From assembly GCA_964383905.1 (NCBI GenBank), contig CAYLJO010000093.1, forward strand, positions 1-22,879: a stretch of DNA of 22,879 nucleotides, written 5' to 3'. A program made the translations under genes and the position numbers. This DNA is from CAYLJO01 sp964383905. GTDB taxonomy: Bacteria; Acidobacteriota; Blastocatellia; Pyrinomonadales; Pyrinomonadaceae. Under the pieces are notes generated by a model. It was not told where the DNA came from. It did not search any database and saw nothing but the letters and a program-made list of their open reading frames with translations. How positions within the stretch are numbered: position 1 is the stretch's first letter; each line of letters starts with the position of its first letter. Shown in pieces: positions 1 through 10,716 of this stretch.

Positions 1-528
1 ATGCCTTCGGGAAGAACACACGACGTGATTACGATCGTTCTGGCCGCGCCGACTTTCGCGGTCGCGTGGGGGTTGGCGGGTAATTTTGCGCTCGCAACGC
101 TGGCGACGTGCGGGATGCTGTTCGGTGGTCTGATGTTCGGGCCTGACCTCGATATACAATCGCGGCAATACACGCGCTGGGGGGTCTTTCGTTTCCTCTG
201 GCTGCCGTATCGCATGCTCTTCCGTCACCGCTCGAGGTGGTCGCACGGTATTATCTTCGGCACATTGATTCGCGTGATCTATTTCGTGGCGGTTCTAGCG
301 ATCATTACGTTAGCTGCTGTTTACTTGCGGGCGATGCTGGTGGGAGGAGCGCCGCCGAGCTTCGATGAGATCGTGCAGGTGTGGCAGGCGATTGAATCAA
401 ACGTCAGGCATAGCGTCGGGCGGCACGCCGTGTGGGCCGTATTCGCCGGATTGTGGTGGGGTGCGACCAGTCACACGCTGACCGATGTGGCATGGTCAGT
501 GATGCGCAAAGGCTCACAAATTTTCTAA
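1..528 (+). CDS. DUF2227 family membrane metal-binding protein
   Basis: A 175-residue protein that fits the DUF2227 family of putative membrane metal-binding proteins; no reaction is established for the family. The N-terminus MPSGRTHD is the usual opening of this family, so the ATG at the first base of the window is probably the true start, although upstream sequence is not visible. Candidate metal ligands are spread as in the family: H7/D8, D49 and D51 in GPDLD, H76 and H82 in the RHRSRWSHG segment, and H158/D162 in SHTLTD. Hydrophobic stretches at about 8-27, 31-47, 84-109 and 143-157 suggest several membrane passes. It stands alone; the next gene lies on the other strand and converges on it. 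The family call is from motif recognition; the function is unknown. Confidence 0.85.
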   Translation: MPSGRTHDVITIVLAAPTFAVAWGLAGNFALATLATCGMLFGGLMFGPDLDIQSRQYTRWGVFRFLWLPYRMLFRHRSRWSHGIIFGTLIRVIYFVAVLAIITLAAVYLRAMLVGGAPPSFDEIVQVWQAIESNVRHSVGRHAVWAVFAGLWWGATSHTLTDVAWSVMRKGSQIF

Positions 529-578
529 ACCCCTCTACGGAAATATTGCCGTAAATAGCCGGCAGCGATTGTGCGCTT

Positions 579-851
579 TCATGCGCGTCGTCCGGCAATC
601 AGGTGATACACCGCCAGGATAATAACCGCGCCAATAACAGCAAACGTCAACTGAAGAAAGAAGCCCCGGCTGCCGAGCGGTTCCGCGGGATTGGCCACCC
701 CAATTAGGCGCGCGATGACGCCGCCCACGACCGCGCCCGCGATGCCGATGAGCATCGTGATGATACAACCGCCCGGGTCACGTCCGGGCGTCAGAAGTTT
801 GGCGATCGCTCCTGCGACCAGCCCAAAGACGATCCATGAAATAATATGCAT
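579..851 (-). CDS. GlsB/YeaQ/YmgE family small membrane protein
   Basis: A 90-residue, very hydrophobic protein of the transglycosylase-associated (GlsB/YeaQ/YmgE) family, often linked to stress responses; the precise role is not established. Three membrane helices are visible at roughly 3-20, 29-51 and 65-87. The first is followed by the family signature GAIAKLLTPGRDPGG, a short glycine-rich turn between helices 1 and 2. An AGAGG-type ribosome binding site lies about 8 bases before the ATG at 851, supporting this start. It is monocistronic: the preceding gene on this strand ends over 200 bases away. The intervening DNA holds two inverted repeats that could be regulatory. Confidence 0.88.
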   Translation of the reverse strand: MHIISWIVFGLVAGAIAKLLTPGRDPGGCIITMLIGIAGAVVGGVIARLIGVANPAEPLGSRGFFLQLTFAVIGAVIILAVYHLIAGRRA

Positions 852-930
852 CCTGTGATCCTCTCTTCATGAGGGCGTGCGCGCTCGGCCTTTCTGCGTG
901 CGGCGGCCGCCACAAACGCTCCGCTCGTTC

Positions 931-987
931 TCTCTAAGCTAAGAGAAGAGTGAAGCCGGTGCAGAATGTCGAAAAGGTGTTCGACAT
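931..987. repeat. two small inverted repeats upstream of the GlsB-type gene
   Basis: Two dyads lie in the 212-base gap between the HEAT-like gene and the GlsB-type gene. The first, 931-946, is a near-palindrome TCTCTAAGCTAAGAGA with two mismatches. The second pairs ATGTCGAA (966-973) with TTCGACAT (980-987) around a 6-base loop, an 8-bp perfect stem. Neither is followed by a T-run on the minus strand, so a terminator for the HEAT-like gene is not convincing. Operator or RNA-stem roles are possible. Confidence 0.4.
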
Positions 988-1063
988 CTTCATGAAATCG
1001 CAGGGGGCTTACGAAATAGGCCGCGCGAATTTTACGAGCGGCGTGTGGCCCTGTCAAATAGTC

Positions 1064-2275
1064 TTAGTGGCCGGCACGCGTTTTCACAAGGCGGAAGGCT
1101 TGGCGGCGCACGGCTTCCGGGACGTTTCGATTCTGAGTAAGGGCCTGAAGGTCTTTGGCGTGTATACGCGGCAGTATGCCGAGGGCGGTGGGGATCGGCG
1201 TGCGGGGGTTGCGTGCAAGGTTGTGGATAATAGTGTATGAACGCGCCCACGCGCGGTTCAAAGCGATGAGGCGTAGAACCTCGTCGGAGACGGTGCGCAT
1301 CGCCGCAATACCTTCTACTTCCTTATCTGTAATACGCGGGTTGTGAATGACCGCTGAAGCGACAACTTTGTTTGCATCGCGGATGAGAATGCTACGCGCC
1401 TCGCGATCACCTTTCATGCCCAGCTTAACGCGATCCTTAACGGTCATAAACATAATGCGCCTGATCAGAGAGATGCGTTCGGCGGAGGTGTCATCGCCTT
1501 CCAGGCGCGCGTTGGTAATCAGTCGTTGCGCGTTGGCGGCGCGTTCCTCGAAAGTCTCTTCGATCAGTTCTTCGAGGTGTTCGAGCGCGAGCCAGGAATC
1601 ATCTATATCCTCATCGGAAACTTCGATGTGTTGGGCGAGGATCCAGGCGTCGTCGGCCGAGAAAGTTCCCGACTCGCCGATGGACTCCGCCGTTTCGAAA
1701 AACTCCGCGGCGGCAGTTTGACCGCGCGCCCGCATTTCGTCGGCGACCTGCTGCGCGCCGCGCTCCTTTTCGAAAAACTCGCGCCGGGTCTCCTTCGCGC
1801 GCCGTTCAGCTTCAGGGGTGCGCGCGGGATTGTTAATGACCGCTTCGATGATGGCGGGGGCGCGGATCAAGCGCTGCTGGTTGACCGTAATCAATTCCAG
1901 AATTGCGCCATCGGCCGAGACGGCCGCGAGAGTGGCGATGGCCTCGTCGGGCGTGCCCGCGTTGAGCGTCACGGCTTCATGTACGGCGTGCCCCGCGTCT
2001 GCGCGTGTGGCGAGATAGCCGAGTACGGCCGGCGGCGTCTCGGCCGTGGTCGCGACGCTCAGCAGCGACTCCGGCTCCTGCGCTTGAAGGGTGGCCTCAG
2101 CCGCACTCGCGATGGCCGCGTCGTCACTCGCACGCAACGCGACCAGGGCTTCGAGAAGGTCGGCCTGCGGAAGCGGCAACAGCCCGCGCGCCGCGGCCAT
2201 CCGGGCCGGCTGCGGCGCGGTGCCCGCGATGATGGCCTGCACGATCGGGTTTGTGGATGTGACGTTCGCGCTCAT
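1064..2275 (-). CDS. HEAT-like alpha-helical repeat protein, function unknown
   Basis: A 403-residue, mostly alpha-helical, soluble protein built of short hydrophobic helix pairs resembling HEAT or variant repeats. Examples are the N-terminal stretch (about 9-80), with repeated LLEALVALRA and AAEATLQAQ helices, and the C-terminal block (about 310-400), with NPRITDKEVEGIAAM, LIALNRAW and NPRTPIPTALGIL. A charged central segment (about 150-260, rich in E, D and R) separates them. No signal peptide, membrane segment or catalytic motif is visible. Such repeats normally act as protein-binding scaffolds; the partner is unknown. I choose the ATG at 2275 because it begins a normal soluble N-terminus, but no clear Shine-Dalgarno precedes it. 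It lies 133 bases downstream of secA on the same strand, so it could be co-transcribed. A second HEAT-like protein lies at 11689-12318. Confidence 0.7.
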   Translation of the reverse strand: MSANVTSTNPIVQAIIAGTAPQPARMAAARGLLPLPQADLLEALVALRASDDAAIASAAEATLQAQEPESLLSVATTAETPPAVLGYLATRADAGHAVHEAVTLNAGTPDEAIATLAAVSADGAILELITVNQQRLIRAPAIIEAVINNPARTPEAERRAKETRREFFEKERGAQQVADEMRARGQTAAAEFFETAESIGESGTFSADDAWILAQHIEVSDEDIDDSWLALEHLEELIEETFEERAANAQRLITNARLEGDDTSAERISLIRRIMFMTVKDRVKLGMKGDREARSILIRDANKVVASAVIHNPRITDKEVEGIAAMRTVSDEVLRLIALNRAWARSYTIIHNLARNPRTPIPTALGILPRIHAKDLQALTQNRNVPEAVRRQAFRLVKTRAGH

Positions 2276-2408
2276 TGAAAAGGGAGCAGCCAGTTAAAAG
2301 TTCAGTGCAAGCGGCCAACCAAAAGACAGAAGATCACGCGCGGGCGTGAAAGGAGACAATGATGTGAAGTGCAAAACGGTAAAAGGTGTCGTTTGATCTT
2401 CGCGCCCC

Positions 2409-5171
<2,763 letters not shown>

Positions 5172-5249
5172 AATCTTCTAAACCCTACCAAGGAGCCTAA
5201 AGCCCACAGTAAAACAGATGACTCCGGCGCACGTTACGCGCAACACATG

Positions 5250-5287
5250 ATTGTAAAGGAGTGAAGAGGTGTAGGCAAGCAAGCCTA
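5250..5287 (-). promoter_or_regulatory. secA promoter with an inverted repeat over the -35 box
   Basis: On the minus strand a -35 box TTGCCT (5273-5278) is followed by a 17-base spacer and a -10 box TACAAT (5250-5255), close to the sigma70 consensus. This would place the transcript start near 5243 and give a leader of roughly 70 bases before the secA ATG at 5171. The -35 box lies inside the inverted repeat TAGGC-AAGCAA-GCCTA (5272-5287), a possible operator. The boxes are seen directly; regulation is inferred. Confidence 0.65.
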
Positions 5288-5356
5288 ACGAAAGGACGAA
5301 GGCAATAATGGTAGGGATAAATTATGTATTCTCACCCTTCGACCTCCGTCCTATCT

Positions 5357-6427
5357 CTAACCCGTCGGAAGTTGTTTCTTGAGCATATTGCCGGCGGCTT
5401 CGCGCGCCATCCTGAAGCTCACAATGACCTCTTTGCCCCTGGGGGCAACGGTCGTGTTGTTCCAGATCACACCCTCGTCTTTGCCACTCTTTCTGAGGCG
5501 CTCGATCGTGAGCAAGCCACTATACCCGTTGGCGACTTCCTTAGCCCGATCCGCCGACTCCATCTCGGTACTGACGCTGGCGGAGACGGTTTTGTCGTCA
5601 AGACTAAGCGTCATGCTGAGATGGTTTGCGCCCTTGAGAAAAGAGAGCGCACGACTTGCGCCCAGCGCCTGCATGAACTCGGTGGCCAACTCCTTCACCT
5701 TTGGGTCGGCCGGCTCTTTAATAAAGTAAATTTTGCTGAACGTGCCGTCCGGGTTAAGATCCGCTTCGACGGTCATTCCTATCACACCGCTCAGATCAAG
5801 CTCCTTCTTATCCTTCATCTGCTTCGCTTTTGCGAGCAAGTCGACAAAGGGCTTCTTATTAATCTGGGGCGGACGTTCAATCCCGGCCTCCCTCGCCGTT
5901 TTATTAAGCACTTCTTCAGTCTCCTTGTCAGAGGGGGTCTGAGTGGGACTCGGGCTCAGACCAGCCTGCGCAATCGCTGTCGCAGGCGAAGTGGTCGGTG
6001 GCGGCGACGGGCTCGGCGTTGGTAGCGGTGGCGAGTTTGGCGCCCTCGCTACATTTGGTTTGGGCCTCGACTCCTGCTCCCAAAGCGAGATGATTTTCGG
6101 GTCGTCCGGATTGGGTGTTGGTTTTGGCGTCGGCGTTGGTGCCGGCAGGGCACTGCCGGTTGCCCAATAGCCCGGCGGATAATGAAATTTCTCGCGCGGT
6201 GACTCCCTTCCGGCAAGGTCTATAACCTTGGCCACGGAATACCCCTCATTAACGTATCCGGCGCCGGAGAACATGACCGCGATGTTGAGAGCATCACGGA
6301 CGGCAGGCACGTAGACTACGCACGCGACACAGACCGCATGAAACAATATCGACCCGCCGACCAGCCGCAATAGAATCGGCCATCGCGGCGCACGATTGAC
6401 TTCAAAATTCGAGAAAAGTTCCGCCAT
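5357..6427 (-). CDS. TonB-like single-pass membrane protein with proline-rich linker
   Basis: A 356-residue protein with a cytoplasmic N-terminus, one membrane helix (about 18-42), a region rich in Pro, Ser and Thr (about 90-170) containing PTPTPKPTPNP and PTPSPSPPPTT runs, and a folded C-terminal domain (about 205-356). The plan (anchor, extended periplasmic linker, compact mixed alpha/beta C-domain) is that of TonB/TolA-type proteins. The segment GMTVEADLNPDGTFSKIYF is reminiscent of TonB-family C-terminal strands. A genuine TonB role is not shown: no ExbB or ExbD lies nearby and I cannot confirm the fold. It precedes secA on the same strand but is separated by the secA promoter, so it is probably a separate unit. 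The ATG at 6427 gives a sensible N-terminus. Confidence 0.62.
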   Translation of the reverse strand: MAELFSNFEVNRAPRWPILLRLVGGSILFHAVCVACVVYVPAVRDALNIAVMFSGAGYVNEGYSVAKVIDLAGRESPREKFHYPPGYWATGSALPAPTPTPKPTPNPDDPKIISLWEQESRPKPNVARAPNSPPLPTPSPSPPPTTSPATAIAQAGLSPSPTQTPSDKETEEVLNKTAREAGIERPPQINKKPFVDLLAKAKQMKDKKELDLSGVIGMTVEADLNPDGTFSKIYFIKEPADPKVKELATEFMQALGASRALSFLKGANHLSMTLSLDDKTVSASVSTEMESADRAKEVANGYSGLLTIERLRKSGKDEGVIWNNTTVAPRGKEVIVSFRMAREAAGNMLKKQLPTG

Positions 6428-6589
6428 TTTCAGACCCGCGGCGCGTTGATAAACTTCAGACCCCTACCGTTATTAGACGCACACGATGCCTCAATCGTTG
6501 CGGGACGCGCCAGCATAAATTAGCACTACAGCGGGCCATTTCTCAAAGGTTCGGAGGCTTTCGCCCGGCGTCTGGGTTAAAATGGCCTT

Positions 6590-7468
6590 ATGGGACGCCC
6601 GGATAACCGAAGCGGCCGTCGAAGGCGCGGCCGCGATGAAGCCCGCCCGAATCGCCGAGCACGGCGCCAAGGAGAGAGTGAGGCTCGCTCCCCTTCCAGG
6701 CGCGAAGACGAGCCCCGCCACGCGCCCGCGCGCGGCGGCGCGTACACTCGCGAGTTGCGGCGCTTGCTCGAAGGCATCGGGGTTCCTGCGCCTGCTCCCT
6801 TTAAACCCGACCCATTTCAGCTGGAGGCGCTCGCGGCTCTCGAGCACGAAGACGTGTTGGTGACGGCGCCGACCGGCAGCGGCAAGACATGGATCGCGCG
6901 CGAGGAGATTCGCCGTCTTCTTGCGGCGGGGCGTCGCACGTGGTATACCAGCCCGCTCAAAGCCCTGACTAACTCCAAGTATCAAGAGTTCATCGACGAA
7001 TTCGGCGCGGGACAGGTGGGCATATTAACGGGCGACCGGAAGGAGAACGCTGACGCGCCGCTCATCGTCGGCACGACGGAGATTTATCGCAACCATTTAT
7101 TCGATGCCCTGCGCAGTGGAAGCGGGATTCGCGCCGACCTCGTCGTGCTCGACGAAGCTCATTACCTGGCCGACGAAGAGCGCGGGCACGTCTGGGAGGA
7201 AGCAATTATTTTGTCGCCACCACGCGTGCGGCTTCTGCTGCTTTCGGCGACTATCGGTAATGCCGAGGAGTTCGCTTCGTGGATTACGGAAGTGCGCGGC
7301 GTGCGGTGCGGTGTGGTGAAGCGACCGGGAGCGCGCCCCGTTCCTCTGCGCGCAGCATTTCTGCTACCTAACCAGCAATTACTGCCACTGCTGACCGAGG
7401 CGGGAAATTTGAACCCGGAGATTGCGCATCTACAAGAAAGGCAAAAGTCAGGCGGGAACCACTTTTAA
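6590..7468 (+). CDS. Ski2/HelY-like DEAH helicase, N-terminal part (RecA1)
   Basis: The first 292 residues of a superfamily 2 helicase related to Ski2/Mtr4 and mycobacterial HelY. An Arg-rich disordered tail (1-50) precedes a complete RecA1 domain: Q-like region FKPDPFQLEA (71-80), Walker A APTGSGKT (93-100), motif Ia TSPLKALTNSKY, motif Ib GTTEIYR, motif II DEAH (188-191) and motif III SAT (219-221). The frame ends with TAA at 7466-7468, inside the linker that should lead to RecA2. A second in-frame stop (TGA near 7508) follows, and RecA2 resumes in the same frame. On its own this part could bind ATP but should not unwind. Either the gene is interrupted or two chains assemble. A TAAAAT box at 6578-6583 ends only 6 bases before the ATG, so transcription could start at or near the start codon; no good -35 is visible. 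Confidence 0.85.
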   Translation: MGRPDNRSGRRRRGRDEARPNRRARRQGESEARSPSRREDEPRHAPARGGAYTRELRRLLEGIGVPAPAPFKPDPFQLEALAALEHEDVLVTAPTGSGKTWIAREEIRRLLAAGRRTWYTSPLKALTNSKYQEFIDEFGAGQVGILTGDRKENADAPLIVGTTEIYRNHLFDALRSGSGIRADLVVLDEAHYLADEERGHVWEEAIILSPPRVRLLLLSATIGNAEEFASWITEVRGVRCGVVKRPGARPVPLRAAFLLPNQQLLPLLTEAGNLNPEIAHLQERQKSGGNHF

Positions 7469-7496
7469 ATTTTGTCTGTGATCCTTATTTTGCCTT
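7438..7496. repeat. 59-bp inverted-repeat insert in the helicase linker
   Basis: A perfect 9-bp inverted repeat, AAGGCAAAA (7438-7446) and TTTTGCCTT (7488-7496), bounds a 41-base AT-richer core that supplies the first stop codon of the split helicase gene. With mismatches the arms extend to CAAGAAAGGCAAAA and TTTTGCCTTATTTG (7433-7501, 12 of 14 pairs). No clear target duplication is visible. The base composition differs from the GC-rich helicase coding sequence around it. It resembles the small intergenic palindromes that spread through some bacterial genomes; that identity is inferred. Confidence 0.5.
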
Positions 7497-7513
7497 ATTT
7501 GGGGGTTTGAGCG

Positions 7514-9373
7514 TTGAAACTGAGCATGCCGGAGATGCCACCGGCGACGCTGCTGGCAGCCCTTGGCTCATATGACCTATTGCCTGCAATCGTATTTTTA
7601 CCGACGCGCCGCCGGTGTGACGAGGCGGCTGCGGAGGCAGTGCTCGCCAAGCGAAATGAGACTGCCGGGCGCCGGGAAGAGCGGCGCGATATCCTGCAGA
7701 GCTTTGTCGAACAATACCCGGAGGTGCGCGGCCATCGCCACTGGAATATGATCATCAAGGGGGGCGTCGCCTCGCATCATGCCGGGCATATTCCGGCGTG
7801 GAAGCTCGTTATCGAACGCCTGATGAGCGCCGGGTTGCTCGACGCGATTTTTGCGACGACGACGGTCGCCGCCGGCGTTGATTTCCCGGCGCGCACGGTT
7901 GTCCTCACCGGCGTTGACGCGCGAACAGGCAACGGCTGGCGACAGCTCACGGCTTCAGAGATCCAGCAAATGACCGGGCGCGCCGGACGACGCGGACGCG
8001 ACCGCGTCGGCTTCGTCGTCGCCGCGCCAGGCCTGCATCAAGACCCCCACCGCATCGCTGCGCTCCTTAAGGCCCCGCCCGACATGCTTCAGAGCCAGTT
8101 CCGTGCGACATACTCGACACTGCTTAACCTGCTCGATGCTTATGAAAGCTTCGCGCAGGTGCGCGAGATCGCCGAACGAAGTTTCGCACACCGTGAATCT
8201 GCAGGTCGTATTACGCGATTAGAGCGGCAACGCGATGAGAGCGAACGGCGCATCAGAGAGAAACTGGACGAGGCCGGGTGCGGCTTGCCGATTTCGGTTG
8301 CGCGGGGGCTTGAGCGCTTGGCGAGCGCGCGTGCGCGCCTGCTCGAAACGCTGCCACAAACGCGCGCCGAAGTCCTGCTGCGCTGGCTTGATGAGGTGGT
8401 CGTGCCGGGCCGCGTCGTCGGCATCGGCCGCAGTGGGCGGCGCCTCGTGCTGGTAATGAGGCGCCGCGGCCCGAACCTGGTCGGAATGCGTGAGGACGGG
8501 CGTGGCGCGAAGATCCCGCTCGAACGCGTCGGAAGAGTTTACGAAACTGTCTACCCGCTGAAGGAAGATGCGATCGAGACTGCTTTTGCCGAAACGCGCG
8601 CCGGAGGTCACCTGCTTCCCGAGCCTCGTTTGCGTGAAGCGCGCGCGTACGAAGATGATGCGGTAAATATCATCAACGAGATGATAGATACCATCGCTCC
8701 AACGCATCTGAGTGAGGCTGAGCGGACCGCCTGCGCTGAAGCCCTATGGTCTGTGATTGAAGATGCCGAGGCGGTCGAGCGAGCGGAGCAGCGCGTTGAG
8801 ACGCTGCGCGCAGAAGTCTGGCAGCCGTTCGAGCGGCGCGCGCGCGTCCTTGATCATTTCGGATACTTGGATTTCGCCGGCGAGCGCGTGACAGAGCGTG
8901 GAAGGTGGCTTGCGGATCTGCACGTAGACCGAACTCTACTGGTCGGCGAGGCCCTACAAAACGGCCTTTTCACCTCGCTCGACACGACGCGCGCCGCCGG
9001 ACTGATGGCTGCGCTGGCGGCGGATGCGGAGCGTGATTACGGTGAGCTTGAGTTGGACGATGCGCTCGTCAATGCGCTGGCCCGATTCGAAGAGGTCGCC
9101 TATAAAGTTGCGACCGAAGAGTGGAAGCGGGGGCTGGAACCGGTGCCGGAGATAAACTTTTCTGCCGCGGCGACGGCCGCCCGCTGGGCCGGCGGCGTAG
9201 AGTGGGACAAACTGGTGCGCGAAACGCGCGCCGAAGAGGGTGATCTGGTGCGCATGCTGTCGCGCACGGGCGAGTCGCTGTTGCAGATCGCGGGGTTAAA
9301 AAGGGCCCAGCCAGCCGCCGCGCGCACAGCCTCGCGTGCCGCCGAAGCGGTGTTGCGCGAGCCTGTGCGATGA
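7514..9373 (+). CDS. Ski2/HelY-like helicase, C-terminal part (RecA2 to DSHCT-like domain)
   Basis: The 619-residue continuation of the helicase, in the same frame as 6590-7468. It opens with RecA2: motif IV-like AIVFLPTRRRCDEAA (25-39), GVASHHAGHIPAWKLVIERL typical of Ski2 enzymes (85-104), motif V TTTVAAGVDFPA (115-126) and motif VI QQMTGRAGRRGRD (141-153). A long helical region follows, and the end (from about residue 450, FGYLDFAGERVTERGRWLADL, to EEGDLVRMLSRTGESLLQIAG) resembles the DSHCT domain of Ski2/Mtr4/HelY. A TTG at 7514 preceded by GGGGG could initiate it; ATG at 7526 is an alternative. The two parts total about 911 residues, near HelY length, so one ancestral gene is likely. Substrates in this family are structured RNA or DNA. 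Confidence 0.87.
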   Translation: MKLSMPEMPPATLLAALGSYDLLPAIVFLPTRRRCDEAAAEAVLAKRNETAGRREERRDILQSFVEQYPEVRGHRHWNMIIKGGVASHHAGHIPAWKLVIERLMSAGLLDAIFATTTVAAGVDFPARTVVLTGVDARTGNGWRQLTASEIQQMTGRAGRRGRDRVGFVVAAPGLHQDPHRIAALLKAPPDMLQSQFRATYSTLLNLLDAYESFAQVREIAERSFAHRESAGRITRLERQRDESERRIREKLDEAGCGLPISVARGLERLASARARLLETLPQTRAEVLLRWLDEVVVPGRVVGIGRSGRRLVLVMRRRGPNLVGMREDGRGAKIPLERVGRVYETVYPLKEDAIETAFAETRAGGHLLPEPRLREARAYEDDAVNIINEMIDTIAPTHLSEAERTACAEALWSVIEDAEAVERAEQRVETLRAEVWQPFERRARVLDHFGYLDFAGERVTERGRWLADLHVDRTLLVGEALQNGLFTSLDTTRAAGLMAALAADAERDYGELELDDALVNALARFEEVAYKVATEEWKRGLEPVPEINFSAAATAARWAGGVEWDKLVRETRAEEGDLVRMLSRTGESLLQIAGLKRAQPAAARTASRAAEAVLREPVR

Positions 9374-9415
9374 GAGGTACCGCCGGGAGAAATGGCTACC
9401 GGTTTCATGTTTTGC

Positions 9416-9441
9416 GTCGCCCTGTGGCGACATTTATTTAT
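9416..9441 (+). terminator. weak intrinsic terminator after the helicase
   Basis: A 6-bp GC-rich stem, GTCGCC (9416-9421) and GGCGAC (9426-9431), with a CTGT tetraloop is followed by ATTTATTTAT. The T-tract is interrupted, so termination is probably partial. It separates the helicase from the SGNH hydrolase gene. Confidence 0.5.
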
Positions 9442-9464
9442 CCCTTGGAGTTACATTAATTTGA

Positions 9465-10220
9465 ATGGGGAAACGATCTGGGGGCACGGGTTGCATAGAA
9501 TTCTTTGGCAGAGAGCGCATTTTGACGCTCTTGTTCGTTTTCGTTATCCTCACAGGAGCGGCATGCGGACTTCACGGCTCTTCTCAAAAGATGCAGGGGG
9601 CTGCCGTGTCAAAAAATGAGAGGGCCGGCCCGGTCGTTTACGCCGCCCTCGGCGACTCGACAGGTGTTGGAGTTGGGGCACAGAACGGAGGCTATGTCGC
9701 TCGCCTGTTTACGCGGATCGAACAGGTGCGGCCCGGCTCGTGGTTGATCAATCTATGTGTGAGTGGCGCGACAACCGATGACCTATTACGTGGGCAGGTT
9801 GCGCCTGCCGTTGCTGCGCATCCGACACTGGTTACGCTCGGCATTGGCATCAATGACATCGGTCATGGCGTGAGCGTGCAAAGATTTGCCGGTAACTACG
9901 AAGAGATCGTGAGCCGGATCAGGGAGAAGACAGATGCGCCAATCGTGATCACAAATATTCCGGATATCTCACTTGCCCCCGTTGTTCCAGTCTATATGCG
10001 CGACGAAGCTCACAGCCGCGTGGTACTTTTCAACGAGCGCATTAATGATATAGCTAAACGCCATAAGTTGTTGGTGGTCGATGCTTATACGGCAACGCGA
10101 GACCTGATTCCATCGGACCCGGCCTTTTTCTCTTCCGATAATTTTCACCCGAGCGATCTTGGTTATGAGCGGTGGGCGGAGACCATGTGGCCGACTGTTA
10201 AGAGCGCCATTGGTGGATAG
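9465..10220 (+). CDS. exported SGNH/GDSL-family hydrolase
   Basis: A 251-residue serine esterase/lipase-type hydrolase of the SGNH superfamily. All four family blocks are visible: GDS with nucleophile Ser65 (63-65), oxyanion Gly101 in SGATTDD, Asn130 in GIGIND, and the Asp225-x-x-His228 pair in DNFHPSDLGY. The N-terminus has basic residues, then a hydrophobic core ILTLLFVFVILTGAA (about 19-33) and Cys34, which fits export. The lipobox is poor (Gly at -3), so attachment as a lipoprotein is uncertain. ATG at 9465 is preferred because it keeps the positively charged n-region; a TTG at 9522 would remove it. The substrate cannot be read from sequence. It has its own transcription unit, after a terminator-like hairpin. 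Confidence 0.9.
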   Translation: MGKRSGGTGCIEFFGRERILTLLFVFVILTGAACGLHGSSQKMQGAAVSKNERAGPVVYAALGDSTGVGVGAQNGGYVARLFTRIEQVRPGSWLINLCVSGATTDDLLRGQVAPAVAAHPTLVTLGIGINDIGHGVSVQRFAGNYEEIVSRIREKTDAPIVITNIPDISLAPVVPVYMRDEAHSRVVLFNERINDIAKRHKLLVVDAYTATRDLIPSDPAFFSSDNFHPSDLGYERWAETMWPTVKSAIGG

Positions 10221-10716
10221 GGCGAAGGTATATCTCATACAGGGCAGCCGGGTTACAAAGGATAAAGCCTGGCATCCTGGTTGGGTCACATTTCAGCGTG
10301 CCGTTATGAAGCGTTGATATGCTAAAATGAGTCGGGGCGTAAAGATCGCGCGCCGATTGGGCGCGTATGATCGTAAGGCGTGGAGATTTGATTGACCATG
10401 GAAGAAGCAAGAGGATCGGACCATTGCAGCATCGAGACCGTGTGCGGCGCGTTGCGCTTTCTTGGCGACGCCTCGTATGCCGTATTGCCGCGCGACCTGG
10501 CACATCAACTCGGCGAACTCAAGAAGAATTTCTGGAGCGGCCTCCGGTAGCTCGTTGATAAAGAGATTGAGTGGATAGATGCGCGTGTCGCCGGCGGCGA
10601 CCGGTTGCGTGAAGAATGGCGAAGCGGTATGCGACGCGAGAAAGACGCGGAGACTGGCAGCGGTATCTGAGCTTCGGGAATATTTAACGAACGGATTTTC
10701 ACCGGCGAAAGAGATC
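10221..10716. other. gene-free stretch upstream of ispH
   Basis: No convincing gene. A 50-codon plus-strand frame begins at 10398 (MEEARGSDHC...) and a long minus-strand frame crosses the whole stretch. The latter has a protein-like middle but no plausible start codon near it, so neither is called. The stretch does contain a promoter (10299-10328) and a hairpin, CGCGCC (10349-10354) with GGCGCG (10360-10365), which would lie near the 5' end of the transcript. The likely product is a leader of nearly 390 bases for ispH. Confidence 0.4.
10299..10328 (+). promoter_or_regulatory. putative ispH promoter
   Basis: TGCCGT (10299-10304) and TAAAAT (10323-10328) are separated by 18 bases. The -10 context GCTAAAAT is the same as in the kinase promoter at 19649-19654. 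If used, it would give a transcript with a leader of nearly 390 bases before the ispH ATG at 10717. Confidence 0.4.

Noticed and set aside
950..1240. 96-codon plus-strand frame
   Set aside because: Mostly antisense of the HEAT-like gene's end; its first third lies over a hairpin and has no ribosome binding site.
1526..2278. 250-codon plus-strand open frame
   Set aside because: Exact antisense of the HEAT-like gene; Arg/Gly-rich composition and no motif. A GC-rich shadow frame.
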